The translations under genes and the position numbers were made by a program. A DNA stretch of 64,000 nt. It comes from Emticicia aquatilis. GTDB taxonomy: Bacteria > Bacteroidota > Bacteroidia > Cytophagales > Spirosomataceae. The stretch is from positions 372,001 through 436,000 of the forward strand of contig NZ_BMKK01000004.1 in NCBI RefSeq assembly GCF_014644295.1, written 5' to 3'. Of this stretch, positions 8,388 through 17,796 are shown piece by piece. Position 1 is the first letter of the stretch, and each line of letters starts with the position of its first letter. The notes under the pieces were generated by a model. It saw only the letters and a list, made by a program, of their open reading frames with translations, was not told the DNA's origin and did not search any database.

Positions 8388-9773
8388 ATGATAACTGTCA
8401 TTATTCCCGCTCTAAATGAAGAGAAAACAATTGGCTTTGTAATAGAAACTACAAAAAAATCGGCAAATGTTACCGAAATAATTGTGGTTGATGACAAATC
8501 AGAAGACCGAACCATAGAAATTGTAAAAAAACATGGCTGCAAAGTAATTACCAGCACCAAACTTGGCAAAGGCACTTCGATGAAAGATGGTGTGATGGTT
8601 GCAAAAAATGAAATCATCGCTTTTTTGGATGCCGATATTACAACATATACAGAGAATATTATTGATTTGCTGACCCTTCCGATAGTAGAAAATAAAGCTG
8701 ATTTTGTCAAATCATATTTTACTCGACAAGCCGGCAGAGTAACCGAACTCGTCGCAAAACCCTTATTATCAATTCTTTACCCAGAATTCCCAGTATTCAA
8801 ACAACCATTGAGCGGTATGATTGCTGGAAAAAAAGAACACTTCTCAAAGATTGATTTTGAAGAAGGCTATGGTGTTGATATTGGTATTTTACTTGATATG
8901 TTCCAAATGAAAGTCAGAATTGAAGAAGTAAATATCGGGCATATCGAAAACCGAATGCAAAGCGTAGAAGCTTTGGGGCAAATGTCTCGTCAGGTAGCTT
9001 CGGTTATTCTGAAAAAATCAAAAAATATGGGGTTTCAAGACCTTAAAACCTACGAACATATTCAAGTTATACGCGAACAAATGGATTTTGCTCTTAGCGA
9101 AAATCTCAGAAAATTGAAGAAAATTGCTATTTTGGATATGGATAACACAATTACGAGAGGAAGTTTTATCCGAACAGCCGCCATTGCATTCGATTTTACT
9201 GAGCAACTCCAAGAAATAGGTCGAACACAAACAAATCCAATACTTCGCACCAAACAAATTGCAAAACTCCTACGAGGAAAATCGCTTAAAGAGCTCCTCG
9301 ATGTGGCTGACTCAATAAAAATTACACCAAATGCCTTGACATTAGTAGAAAATCTCAAGCAAAGCGGCTATATCGTTGGAATTATTTCTGATAGCTATGA
9401 TTGTATCACCAATCATTTGAAAAATAAACTTGGCGTTGATTTCAGCCTTGCCAACGAACTTGAATTTTCGAGAAGCCATGCAACTGGCGAAGTAAAAATC
9501 CCTTCGTTTTTTCTTCCTCATCAACACAGCATTTGCAAACATGATTATTGTAAAAGTCATGCACTGGCTCACATTTGTGAGCATTATGACATCTCTCTCA
9601 CTGATACAATGATGATTGGAGATGGCGAAAACGACATCTGCCTAACCAATAAAGCAAGTGTTGGAATATCATTTTGCTCAACTGATAAAAGACTCGACCG
9701 AGTGGCCGACTACGTCATCAAAAGACCTGATTTTCAGGAAGTTATCAACTACTTATTTAAAAAAAACGCATGA
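8388..9773 (+). CDS. Bifunctional glucosyl-3-phosphoglycerate synthase / HAD phosphatase
   Basis: 461 aa from ATG 8388; an in-frame ATG at 8268 would add 40 unlikely residues that cover the leader hairpin. Residues 1-225 are a GT-A glycosyltransferase: VIIPALNEEKTIG at the N-terminus, the metal-binding DAD at 81-83, then GRVTELVAKPLL, GYGVDIGILLDMF and ALGQMSRQV, which match the mycobacterial GpgS (GT81) pattern. Residues 245-455 are a SerB-like HAD phosphatase with DMDNT (D250, D252), ISDSYD and GDGENDI. The inferred joint reaction is UDP/ADP-glucose plus 3-phosphoglycerate to glucosylglycerate, a compatible solute. The fused HAD phosphatase differs from the histidine-phosphatase GpgP of mycobacteria. 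Its stop overlaps hpf by four bases. Confidence 0.75.
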   Translation: MITVIIPALNEEKTIGFVIETTKKSANVTEIIVVDDKSEDRTIEIVKKHGCKVITSTKLGKGTSMKDGVMVAKNEIIAFLDADITTYTENIIDLLTLPIVENKADFVKSYFTRQAGRVTELVAKPLLSILYPEFPVFKQPLSGMIAGKKEHFSKIDFEEGYGVDIGILLDMFQMKVRIEEVNIGHIENRMQSVEALGQMSRQVASVILKKSKNMGFQDLKTYEHIQVIREQMDFALSENLRKLKKIAILDMDNTITRGSFIRTAAIAFDFTEQLQEIGRTQTNPILRTKQIAKLLRGKSLKELLDVADSIKITPNALTLVENLKQSGYIVGIISDSYDCITNHLKNKLGVDFSLANELEFSRSHATGEVKIPSFFLPHQHSICKHDYCKSHALAHICEHYDISLTDTMMIGDGENDICLTNKASVGISFCSTDKRLDRVADYVIKRPDFQEVINYLFKKNA

Positions 9774-10078
9774 ATATCAACATCCAAACACCTCAATTTA
9801 CAGCAAGTGAACGTCTCACAAATTTTGTAAGAGACAAAATCAATCAATTAACGGCTCACCAATCAAATATCATAGGAGTGAAAGTTGTACTACGAACAGG
9901 AGCAAAACATGACCTAAGTAATCAATGGTGTGAAATTATAGTGACGCTTCCTGCCGAAAATAAATTCATAAAAAAACATAGTCTTTCATTTGAAGAAAGT
10001 ATTGTGAGGGCGATTGCTTCAATGGAACGAAAACTTAAACGTAAGCAGGTTCATTTTTTTGATACCTACAAAATTTGA
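9770..10078 (+). CDS. hpf: Ribosome hibernation promoting factor (HPF/RaiA family)
   Basis: 102 aa, the short HPF type without the long-form C-terminal dimerisation domain. The beta-alpha-beta-beta-beta-alpha pattern and the basic C-terminal helix (MERKLKRKQVHFFDTYK) fit the 30S A/P-site binding fold that inactivates ribosomes in stationary phase. Its start overlaps the stop of the synthase gene (ATGA), so expression is coupled to osmolyte production, which fits a stress operon. Confidence 0.85.
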   Translation: MNINIQTPQFTASERLTNFVRDKINQLTAHQSNIIGVKVVLRTGAKHDLSNQWCEIIVTLPAENKFIKKHSLSFEESIVRAIASMERKLKRKQVHFFDTYKI

Positions 10079-10137
10079 ACTTGTAAAACATAAAATCCAC
10101 GTACACTCCATACTAACAAATCAAATCTACAAACAAT

Positions 10138-10968
10138 ATGAACTTTCAAGAAGTATTAAATTATTCTATCATCAAAATAGGTGCGTTCGATTTTCGTGTT
10201 TCATCAATCTTGGGCATTTTTCTGTTGATAATTTTCACTGTAATCTCACTTTACCTAATAAAACGAACTATTTATCGCACCAAAAAAATTGAGGAAGGAA
10301 AGAAATATTCACTTTATAGCCTTTTCAAATATATCATCATCGGCTTTGCAGTAGCCAATGGCTTACAAATAGTTGGACTTGACATTTCGGTAATTTTGGC
10401 GGGTTCGGCAGCTCTTTTGGTTGGTTTGGGCATTGGTTTACAAACACTTTTCAAAGACTTTGTATCGGGAATTATTCTTTTGATTGATGCTTCAATAAAA
10501 GTTGGCGATGTGATTGTTGTAAATGATTTGGTTTGTCAAATCAAGGAAATAAAACTTCGCACCACTACTGCCATCACCCGTGACGATAAATATATTATTC
10601 TTCCCAATTCAATGCTTACATCGAGTCAAATTCAAAATTGGACTCACCTAAGTGATACCTCCAGATTTGAAGTGCAAGCAACGATTGAATATCAACCTAA
10701 TATTCGACAAGTAAAAGATATTGTGCTTAATTTAATCGATAAAAATCCCTCGGTTCTTCCAAACCCAAAGCCTTTTGTAAGATTTACTGAGTTTGGCGAA
10801 TCTACTATGACTTTTTCTGTTTTTTTCTGGACCCAAGATTTATTCAGGGTAGAAAACATCAGTAGTGATATACGTTTTAGCATTTTTGAGCATTTCAACA
10901 AGCACAAAACCAAAATACCATTTGCACAAAAAGCAGTTGCAGAAAATGAACATCAAAAAGACATGTAA
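10138..10968 (+). CDS. Small-conductance mechanosensitive channel (MscS family)
   Basis: 276 aa. Three membrane helices (about 20-42, 60-85, and the pore helix starting about 93 with the Gly/Ala-rich SAALLVGLGIGLQTLFKDFVSG) lead into the cytosolic beta domain and C-terminal vestibule. Length matches core MscS. MscS channels release solutes on hypo-osmotic shock. Its place 59 bp after hpf and behind the glucosylglycerate enzyme supports a shared osmotic role. Confidence 0.9.
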   Translation: MNFQEVLNYSIIKIGAFDFRVSSILGIFLLIIFTVISLYLIKRTIYRTKKIEEGKKYSLYSLFKYIIIGFAVANGLQIVGLDISVILAGSAALLVGLGIGLQTLFKDFVSGIILLIDASIKVGDVIVVNDLVCQIKEIKLRTTTAITRDDKYIILPNSMLTSSQIQNWTHLSDTSRFEVQATIEYQPNIRQVKDIVLNLIDKNPSVLPNPKPFVRFTEFGESTMTFSVFFWTQDLFRVENISSDIRFSIFEHFNKHKTKIPFAQKAVAENEHQKDM

Positions 10969-11012
10969 AATATGCTGATTCAAATCCACTATGATTTTTT
11001 TATGCAAAACTC

Positions 11013-11042
11013 TTTGAGATTTCAGATTCTCTATTAAATTTG
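11013..11042 (+). promoter_or_regulatory. Bacteroidota-type promoter for the 11068 gene
   Basis: TTTG (11013-11016), an 18-nt spacer, then TAAATTTG (11035-11042) matches the -33/-7 consensus TTTG-N17-20-TAnnTTTG. The start codon follows 25 bp downstream. Confidence 0.55.
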
Positions 11043-11067
11043 AATCATCAACAATTTCAAAAATACT

Positions 11068-11775
11068 ATGGATAAATTATCTGAAACTTGGATGGTAGAT
11101 GGTACGATTGATTTTGAAGCTAAGAAATACACACTCTTAGCTTATCTACAAAAAGTTAAGCTGTATTTTGATAACAATAAAATTTATCCGCAGCTATCTG
11201 ACTTGTTCTTTCATTACAACAACTTAGTTTCTTTCAAGACCAACAAAAATTACCTAAAAGACCATTTCCCCAAGCGTCTTTCGGGAATTCAAATTGAAAG
11301 TTTAGAGTTGATTTACGAAGAAATGATTGCCGACAATAATCTCATGCAAGAAATTGAAGAGATTATTCATTATGCCAGTCAGCGATTCGAAAATGCGATT
11401 TCGGTAGGCAGCGAAATTTATGATTTTGTAGAAAGTAAACTTGCCATTACCCCAGTAGGAATTATACCTCTCAAACTTGATGAAGGGTATTTCTTTTTGA
11501 GCAATGGAAAACGAAGCACAAGGGTATATTCTTATAAACTCACCCTTTTCGAGCGTCATAGCGAAAAATATCGCTCTTTGAGTTCCACATTTATTTCAGA
11601 ATGGGAGCGAAACTTTGTTAATAGCTATGAAAATATAAAGATAAATCTGATTAAGCAACAAAAACACTTACCAAATCCGGCGGTCTATTCGATTGAAACT
11701 GACCTAACTTTTCCATTGGAAGAAACGCTCTTACCTGTTGCCAAACGGACTTTGGTTCAGCATATAAGTCGTTAG
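11068..11775 (+). CDS. Conserved-looking hypothetical protein
   Basis: 235 aa, soluble, no signal peptide or membrane helix. Acidic/helical N-terminal half (to about residue 110) and a more beta-rich C-terminal half; Tyr and Asn rich. No motif or family recognised. It has its own promoter, stands alone between mscS and the convergent infB, and ends at a shared hairpin terminator. It could be a single-copy cytosolic housekeeping protein, but nothing in the sequence says what it does. Confidence 0.7.
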   Translation: MDKLSETWMVDGTIDFEAKKYTLLAYLQKVKLYFDNNKIYPQLSDLFFHYNNLVSFKTNKNYLKDHFPKRLSGIQIESLELIYEEMIADNNLMQEIEEIIHYASQRFENAISVGSEIYDFVESKLAITPVGIIPLKLDEGYFFLSNGKRSTRVYSYKLTLFERHSEKYRSLSSTFISEWERNFVNSYENIKINLIKQQKHLPNPAVYSIETDLTFPLEETLLPVAKRTLVQHISR

Positions 11776-11794
11776 TTACCAACTAAACTAACAA

Positions 11795-11824
11795 AAAATG
11801 CCTCCCAAAACTGAGAGGCATTTT
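11795..11824. terminator. Bidirectional terminator between 11068 gene and infB
   Basis: AAAATGCCTC (11795-11804) pairs with GAGGCATTTT (11815-11824), loop of 10 nt, with A-run before and T-run after, so it works for both convergent genes. Confidence 0.85.
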
Positions 11825-11843
11825 TATTATTTCTAAAGCCATA

Positions 11844-14800
11844 CTATAGCTTACGTTTTACTTCTTTTACTTCAAAGCTTTCAAGTGTATCGCCAATTTC
11901 GATGTCATTGAAGCCCTTCAAGCTCAAACCACATTCAAAACCATATTTCACTTCGTTTACATCATCTTTGAAACGTTTCAATTGTTGAATCTCACCTTCG
12001 TGTAATACGATACCTTCACGTACCAATCTTACTTTATTGTTACGTTTAATCGAACCATCAGTTACATAACAACCGGCAATCGTACCAACTTTACTGATTT
12101 TGAATACTTCACGAACTTCGATTGTACCAACGATTGACTCTTCAACTTTAGGGGCTAACAAGCCTTCCATCGCATCACGAATCTCATTGATTGCATCGTA
12201 GATGATAGAATATAATCTGATTTCGATTTCTTCTTGGTCAGCAATTCTACGGGCATTATTCGATGGTCTTACTTGGAAACCAATTACGATTGCATCGGCG
12301 GTTGAAGCCAACAACACGTCTGATTCTGAAATTTGACCAACACCTTTGTGAATAATCGCTACTTGAACCTCTTCAGTCGAAAGTTTCAATAATGAGTCAG
12401 AGAGTGCTTCTACCGAACCATCCACGTCACCTTTTACAATAACATTTAATTGGTGGAAGTTTCCGATTGCTTTACGGCGTCCAATCTCTTCGAGTGTAAT
12501 GTGTTTTTTAGCACGAATACTTTGCTCACGATTGATTTGCTCACGTTTGTTAGCGATGTCACGTGCTTCACGCTCCGAATCCATTACGTTGAATCTATCG
12601 CCTGCTTGTGGAGCTCCCGGTAAACCGAGAACTTGCACTGGAGTTGATGGACCAGCAGCTTTAATTCTTGCACCTGTTGCATTCACCATTGCTTTCACAC
12701 GCCCGAAGTATTGACCAGCTAAGATAACATCTCCAACTTTCAATGTACCGTTCTGTACGAGAACTGTTGTTACGTATCCACGACCTTTATCGAGAGATGC
12801 TTCAACTACTGTACCTACTGAAGTACGGTCAGGATTTGCTTTTAATTCGAGTAATTCGGCTTCGAGCAATACTTTATCGAGGAGTTCATTGATACCAATA
12901 CCTTTTTTGGCCGAAACCTCTTGTTCTTGGTATTTACCACCCCAACTTTCAACTAAGATATTTTCTTTCGATAAATCTTCACGTATTTTTTCCGGGTTAG
13001 CCCCTGGCTTATCAATTTTATTAATTGCAAATACTATCGGAACACCTGCATTTTTAGCGTGGTTGATAGCCTCACGTGTTTGAGGCATCACACTATCATC
13101 GGCTGCTACCACAACGATTACAACGTCGGTGATTTTAGCCCCCCTTGCACGCATGGCCGTAAAGGCTTCGTGACCAGGAGTATCGAGGAATGCGATTTTC
13201 TTTCCTTTGTTTGGACCTTCGTTGATTTCAACATCATAAGCACCAATGTGCTGTGTGATACCACCCGCTTCACCCGATGCAACTTTTGTGCGACGGATAT
13301 AATCGAGTAATGATGTTTTACCGTGGTCAACGTGCCCCATGATTGTAACGATTGGAGCTCTCGGCAATAAATCTTCCTCAGCATCTTCTTTTTCAATCGT
13401 ATCAACTTTCACTTCTTCTTCAGCAGTGATAAATTGTACATCATAGTCAAAGTCAAGAGCAAGCATTTGAATTGCTTCCGCATCAAGGCGTTGGTTGATA
13501 GATACAAACATACCCATCTTCATTGCCGCCGAAATTACATCGGTTACAGAAACATCCATCAAAGAAGCCAATTCAGCAGCCGAGATAAACTCGGTTACTT
13601 TCAAGATATTGCTTTCTTCTTGCTCTTGTAAAGCACGTTGTTCTTCTTGGTCGGCACGTGACCTACGTTTATCTTTTCTATATTTTGCTCCGAAGTCAGG
13701 CCCTTTGGTTTGCATACGAGCCATCGTTTGTTTGATTTGCTCTTTTACTTCAACCTGAGAAACCTCTTCTTTGCGTTCTTTCTTTTTCTTAGGGTCGCCT
13801 TTTTTGGCAGCCGCATTATTATTGGTATTGGTAGTAGTACCCGTTGCTACTGGAACTTTTGGTTTTGGCGTAACAACAGCATCTGCACCCGTAACTTTCT
13901 CGCCACGTTTTACACGTTTGCGTTTACGTTTACGTTTGTCTCTGTCTTCTGCAACAGTTGATTTTTTCTCAACTGGAAGCTCAATTCTACCCAAAACTTT
14001 CAAGCCTTGAAGTTTTTCACCTCTTGCTTGAATCAATTCTGGTTCGATTATCTCTTCAATATCAATTTCTTCTGGAATGCTCTTAACTGGTACTACTGGA
14101 GCAGGTTTTGGCTCGGCCTTGTGAGGCGGACGTTGGTCTGCTCTGTATGGCTGACGTGGGTCAAGACGCTCAGTTGGTTGTCTTTGTCCTCCGCCTTGTT
14201 GTTGGCGTGGTGGGAATTCTTGACGATTCTGTTGCTGAGGTTTTTGTTCTTGCTTTGGTGGTTCTGGTTTGGTAACAACCTCAACTTTTGGTGGCTCAAC
14301 AACTGGAGCTGCTACCTGTGGTTTAGCTGGCTCTTGCGGCACAACTGGTTTCGGAGCTTCTACCACTACTGGTTTTGGCTCAACTACAGGCTCTGGTTTT
14401 GGTTGCTCAACCTTCACCTCAACTGGTTTTTCTTCAACCTGAGGTTTTACTGGCTCAACTACTGCTTCTTTCACAGGCTCTACAACTGGAGTCGGAACTG
14501 GTGCTGGTGGCGGTGTTGGAGTTGGCTTTTTATCCAAATCAATTTTACCCAAGATTGTCAGACCTTGACTTTTGCTTTCGGCACGAATCACTTCGGGCTC
14601 AGCAGGTTTGGTTGTTTCTGGTTCTTTTTTCTCCTCTACTTTTGCTTGTTGGCGGAAATATAAAATATCAGAATTACCAGCAGAAGTTGGATTTGCTTTC
14701 ACTTCTTCAACTGGTTTTGGCGAACCTCCATCTTCAAGCAACGAATTATTATTATATTCTTTAGCAAGAATATTCAATAACTCAAAGTTGAGTTTGGCAT

Positions 14801-14915
14801 TTGGATTATTTTCAATACGATGTCCTTTTCCAGCAAGTTTTTCAACGATAGTTACAATACCAACGTTGAGTTTCTTTGCCGCAAGGCTGAGTCGCATTTC
14901 TTTTTGTTCTGTCAT
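11844..14915 (-). CDS. infB: Translation initiation factor IF-2
   Basis: 1023 aa from the ATG at 14915, chosen because the IF-2 N-terminal domain ([19 protein letters not shown]) begins there; a start 66 bp upstream adds an atypical tail. IF-2 is the GTPase that brings initiator tRNA to the 30S subunit. After the N-terminal helical domain comes a long Pro/Val/Lys/Glu low-complexity region (about 60-300) with PKPVV-like repeats and a basic [10 protein letters not shown] stretch. Next are a second N2 domain and the G domain with GHVDHGKT at 527-534, DTPGHE and NKID, then domains II-IV. Last gene of rimP-nusA-infB; a candidate internal promoter lies upstream. Confidence 0.95.
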   Translation of the reverse strand: MTEQKEMRLSLAAKKLNVGIVTIVEKLAGKGHRIENNPNAKLNFELLNILAKEYNNNSLLEDGGSPKPVEEVKANPTSAGNSDILYFRQQAKVEEKKEPETTKPAEPEVIRAESKSQGLTILGKIDLDKKPTPTPPPAPVPTPVVEPVKEAVVEPVKPQVEEKPVEVKVEQPKPEPVVEPKPVVVEAPKPVVPQEPAKPQVAAPVVEPPKVEVVTKPEPPKQEQKPQQQNRQEFPPRQQQGGGQRQPTERLDPRQPYRADQRPPHKAEPKPAPVVPVKSIPEEIDIEEIIEPELIQARGEKLQGLKVLGRIELPVEKKSTVAEDRDKRKRKRKRVKRGEKVTGADAVVTPKPKVPVATGTTTNTNNNAAAKKGDPKKKKERKEEVSQVEVKEQIKQTMARMQTKGPDFGAKYRKDKRRSRADQEEQRALQEQEESNILKVTEFISAAELASLMDVSVTDVISAAMKMGMFVSINQRLDAEAIQMLALDFDYDVQFITAEEEVKVDTIEKEDAEEDLLPRAPIVTIMGHVDHGKTSLLDYIRRTKVASGEAGGITQHIGAYDVEINEGPNKGKKIAFLDTPGHEAFTAMRARGAKITDVVIVVVAADDSVMPQTREAINHAKNAGVPIVFAINKIDKPGANPEKIREDLSKENILVESWGGKYQEQEVSAKKGIGINELLDKVLLEAELLELKANPDRTSVGTVVEASLDKGRGYVTTVLVQNGTLKVGDVILAGQYFGRVKAMVNATGARIKAAGPSTPVQVLGLPGAPQAGDRFNVMDSEREARDIANKREQINREQSIRAKKHITLEEIGRRKAIGNFHQLNVIVKGDVDGSVEALSDSLLKLSTEEVQVAIIHKGVGQISESDVLLASTADAIVIGFQVRPSNNARRIADQEEIEIRLYSIIYDAINEIRDAMEGLLAPKVEESIVGTIEVREVFKISKVGTIAGCYVTDGSIKRNNKVRLVREGIVLHEGEIQQLKRFKDDVNEVKYGFECGLSLKGFNDIEIGDTLESFEVKEVKRKL

Positions 14916-15026
14916 AAAATGATTTAAAAATCTGTTTTTGTTATCTCTTGCGAGATTAATTACTCTTTTTTCCAAGTCCAAAAACCTTGGAGAACTTCAG
15001 TTTTTGTGCTTTTGAATTCAATAGTA

Positions 15027-15063
15027 CAAATGTAAACGGTATATTCTTGATTATCAAGAATAT
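15027..15063 (-). promoter_or_regulatory. Candidate infB promoter overlapped by a perfect palindrome
   Basis: On the minus strand TTG (complement of 15055-15057), a 20-nt spacer and TACATTTG (complement of 15027-15034) form a Bacteroidota promoter in the nusA-infB gap. ATATTCTTGA (15041-15050) and TCAAGAATAT (15054-15063) are perfect 10-bp inverted arms around TTA, covering the -33 element and part of the spacer. This could be an operator or an RNA hairpin. Confidence 0.45.
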
Positions 15064-15112
15064 ATGATTTATAGTTATCTATTTCGTTCTAAATCACAGT
15101 ATTGTATTCGAT

Positions 15113-16357
15113 TTATTCAAATTCTCGACTCAAAATTCCTAAAACTTCGTCGATTGTCTCTTCTTCCAACTCTGTACGGCGAGCAATATCTTCTTTTGAG
15201 ATAGCCAATACAGATTTTGCGGTGTCGAGACCAATCTTACGGAATTCGTCGAGTACCCAATCTTCGATTTCGTCAGCAAATTCTGACAAATCAACGTCCT
15301 CTTCGTCTTCTTCGCCTTCGATGTCACGGAATACGTCAAGTTCCATCGAAACGAGTTTTCCAGCCAACTTGATATTCATACCGCCTTTACCGATAGCCAA
15401 CGACACTTGGTCTGGTTTTAGGTAAACGGCCACACGCTTGCGTTCGTTGTCAACCTGAATATTGCTAATTTTAGCAGGGCTTAAAGCTCTCGAAATCAAC
15501 AAGTTAAGATTATCAGTCCACTGAATAACGTCGATATTCTCGTTTTCTAATTCTCTTACGATTGTATGAATTCTTGAACCTTTCATACCTACACATGCTC
15601 CTACTGGGTCAATGCGGTCGTCATAAGACTCTACGGCAACTTTGGCTCTTTCGCCTGGCTCACGTACAATTTTACGAACCGAAATCAAACCATCTAAGAT
15701 TTCAGGTATTTCTTGCTCAAATAGACGCTCAAGGAATACTGGTGAAGTACGAGAAAGCGTAATGCGAGGGGTTCCGTTGTTCATTTCAACTTTATGAACC
15801 ACCGCTTTAATGCTTGTTCCTTTTCTTGGTCTATCTTTTGGTATTTGCTCAGTCTTTGGAAGTACTAATTCGTTGCCTTCGCTGTCGAGACAAACTAATT
15901 CTTTACCTAAAATCTGATATACTTCAACGATAATAAGCTCTCCAACCAAATCTTTGTATTTGATGTAGAGCATTTCTTTTTCTAAATCTTTGATTTTTTG
16001 AATCAAAGTCTGACGTGCAGTTTGCACAACACGACGACCAAAATCTTCGAGCTTAACCTCATCGGCTACTTCTTCGCCGATTTCAAAGTCAGGTTGAATT
16101 TTTTGTGCCTCTGAGAGCATGATTTTATCAGTATCCCAGATGTCTTCAGAGTTATCGTCAACGATTTCTCTTGTACGCCACATTTCTAAGTCACCGCTAT
16201 CGGCATTGATGATAACGTCAAAGTTATGGTCTGAACCAAATTTCTTGCGAATCATTGTTCTGAAAACATCTTCCAAAACCTTAATCATGGTCGGGCGGTC
16301 GATGTTTTTCTCACGAGCAAATTCTGAGAACGATGCTATTAATTCTCCACTGTGCAT
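15113..16357 (-). CDS. nusA: Transcription termination/antitermination factor NusA
   Basis: 414 aa: N-terminal RNA-polymerase-binding domain (1-125), S1 domain (about 130-195), and two KH domains (about 200-345; GACVGMKGSRI and SLAIGKGGMNIKLA are the two GXXG loops). It ends in an acidic linker and a short HhH-like tail (ISKEDIARRTELEEETIDEVL) in place of the two acidic repeats of enterobacterial NusA. NusA binds RNA polymerase and modulates pausing and termination. Second gene of the operon, 127 bp after rimP. Confidence 0.95.
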   Translation of the reverse strand: MHSGELIASFSEFAREKNIDRPTMIKVLEDVFRTMIRKKFGSDHNFDVIINADSGDLEMWRTREIVDDNSEDIWDTDKIMLSEAQKIQPDFEIGEEVADEVKLEDFGRRVVQTARQTLIQKIKDLEKEMLYIKYKDLVGELIIVEVYQILGKELVCLDSEGNELVLPKTEQIPKDRPRKGTSIKAVVHKVEMNNGTPRITLSRTSPVFLERLFEQEIPEILDGLISVRKIVREPGERAKVAVESYDDRIDPVGACVGMKGSRIHTIVRELENENIDVIQWTDNLNLLISRALSPAKISNIQVDNERKRVAVYLKPDQVSLAIGKGGMNIKLAGKLVSMELDVFRDIEGEEDEEDVDLSEFADEIEDWVLDEFRKIGLDTAKSVLAISKEDIARRTELEEETIDEVLGILSREFE

Positions 16358-16484
16358 AGCTAAGTATTCAATTAAGAATTAAGACGGTTCGCCGTGGCGA
16401 TTGAGAATGATTTTTAAGTAAAAACTCCAAAAATCACATTATACCTCTTAATTTTTGTTCAAAATATTTTTAAAATTACTAATA
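16358..16484. repeat. rimP-nusA spacer with ACGG-TTCG-CCGT repeat copy
   Basis: Contains the hairpin ACGG-TTCG-CCGT at 16384-16395 followed by GGCGAT, the same core as at 1386-1397. AATTAAGAATTAAG precedes it (about 16369-16382) and CTCTTAATTTTT follows near the right end, giving short complementary flanks around the core. Confidence 0.55.
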
Positions 16485-16958
16485 TTATTTGAATGATATA
16501 ATTACTTCTGACTGTTTGATATTTCCGAACGGAATGGCAACTGGCACAATTTCTTCGTTTTTCTTACGCTTTTTGTCTTCAATAACTGTGATTTGCTCGG
16601 CTTCTACGGTTTCCAATACTCCTTTTATTTCGGTTCCATCATTTTGGATAACCTTCAGGCTGCGTCCAATATTCTTACGGTACATCCTCTCTGATTTCAG
16701 CGGAAAATCTACTCCTGGAGACGATACTTCAAGCGTATATTTTTCGGGCATCATTTCGTCAATATCAGTACCTAATTGACGGCTAATAGCTGTACATTCA
16801 TCAATTTTGATACCTTCATCGGAGTCAAGCAGAATCGTAACTTTACTGTGTACTTTCGATAACGATACTTTTATATCAACAATAAAAAATTTATCATTTT
16901 CGAGTAAAGGCTCTAAAAGTTGCTCTATTTTCTGTTTTACTTCGGTATTGGTATTCAT
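16485..16958 (-). CDS. rimP: Ribosome maturation factor RimP
   Basis: 157 aa. The N-terminal alpha/beta domain (residues 1-85, with the SSPGVDFPLKSERMYRKNIG junction region typical of RimP) and the C-terminal SH3-like beta barrel (90-150) match the family. RimP helps 30S subunit assembly. First gene of rimP-nusA-infB. Its upstream region carries a promoter and a terminator-like hairpin that may control the operon. Confidence 0.92.
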   Translation of the reverse strand: MNTNTEVKQKIEQLLEPLLENDKFFIVDIKVSLSKVHSKVTILLDSDEGIKIDECTAISRQLGTDIDEMMPEKYTLEVSSPGVDFPLKSERMYRKNIGRSLKVIQNDGTEIKGVLETVEAEQITVIEDKKRKKNEEIVPVAIPFGNIKQSEVIISFK

Positions 16959-17081
16959 ATTTTGGTTACTGGCAATTATGTCGGTTACTGGTAAACTGTT
17001 TTTTTTAATCAGTAGGCAAATCGGCCGAAAAACCGTATAATATTACTACTTATTGTTAATTATGAAACAAGTTTACAAGAA

Positions 17082-17109
17082 AAAAAGGAGGGCTTCGCTC
17101 CTCCTTTTT
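17082..17109 (-). terminator. Strong intrinsic terminator or leader attenuator before rimP
   Basis: AAAAAGGAGG (17082-17091) pairs with CCTCCTTTTT (17100-17109) around an 8-nt loop, with a T-run on both strands. On the minus strand it follows a promoter by about ten bases and precedes rimP, and it also lies after the 17191-17646 gene. It may end that gene's transcript or attenuate rimP-nusA-infB. Confidence 0.75.
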
Positions 17110-17122
17110 CACAATTCTAACG

Positions 17123-17154
17123 CAAATATAGACAATTTTTAAATATTTTACAAA
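17123..17154 (-). promoter_or_regulatory. rimP: Bacteroidota-type promoter upstream of rimP
   Basis: Minus strand TTTG (complement of 17151-17154), 20-nt spacer, TATATTTG (complement of 17123-17130). This is the best consensus promoter seen in the window. Transcription would start near 17115, just before the hairpin at 17082-17109. Confidence 0.55.
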
Positions 17155-17190
17155 TTTTAGCAGATAATAACGTTGTATCTTTATAAAGTT

Positions 17191-17646
17191 TTATTCAAAA
17201 CGGCGAAGTTTTTTCTTTGATAGCTCATAAGCAACAATAGCAGGTACATAAAATGTAATATCAGCGGCAAATTTTGCTAAAATTACTCCCAAAGAAACAT
17301 CATTTAGCCAAACAGGTAAATAATACATCAGGGTTGGTCTTACGAACAAACTATCGAAAAACTCAGCAACTCCAAACTCTACAAATAATGCTCGAATATT
17401 CTGACCAAAGATTTTTAAAGTATATGGCTTATTTTTGTACGCTAATGCACGATTTGTTTGGAAAATATCAGTTAAAAGAATTGTTCCGAAATAACCAATA
17501 TTACCAATCCAAGTACCTACCAAAGCAGTTGTGAGATTACTCTTTGTGAGTTTATAGGTAAAAACAGAAGAAGCAAGTGTCAGAATAATTGAAATTATTT
17601 CGGCAGGTAAATATCTTTTTATCCATTCGAAGACTTTGTTTTTCAT
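17191..17646 (-). CDS. Small integral membrane protein of unknown function
   Basis: 151 aa from ATG 17646 (a GTG eight codons upstream is possible but less likely). About four hydrophobic segments (near residues 13-33, 37-60, 90-110 and 118-142) with a basic C-terminus (ELSKKKLRRFE). No catalytic motif and no family I can name with confidence. It stands alone, divergent from the EEP hydrolase gene. Confidence 0.6.
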   Translation of the reverse strand: MKNKVFEWIKRYLPAEIISIILTLASSVFTYKLTKSNLTTALVGTWIGNIGYFGTILLTDIFQTNRALAYKNKPYTLKIFGQNIRALFVEFGVAEFFDSLFVRPTLMYYLPVWLNDVSLGVILAKFAADITFYVPAIVAYELSKKKLRRFE

Positions 17647-17796
17647 AAACAGATTAAATGTTGAAGTCACAAATCTCGTTTATTTTATGCTTTCAAACGA
17701 ACTTAAATTTCAGTTTATCTGCTTTTTTAGTGCATATGTTTCAGAAAGTCGAGTTTAGGTAGTAATTTTAGGCATAGAAATTGCCCCAACCCAACA

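Noticed and set aside
14007-14663. Long open frame (218 codons) rich in Trp, Leu and Phe on the plus strand
   Set aside because: It is the antisense of the Pro/Val/Lys low-complexity region of IF-2; the composition follows from the reverse complement of those codons.
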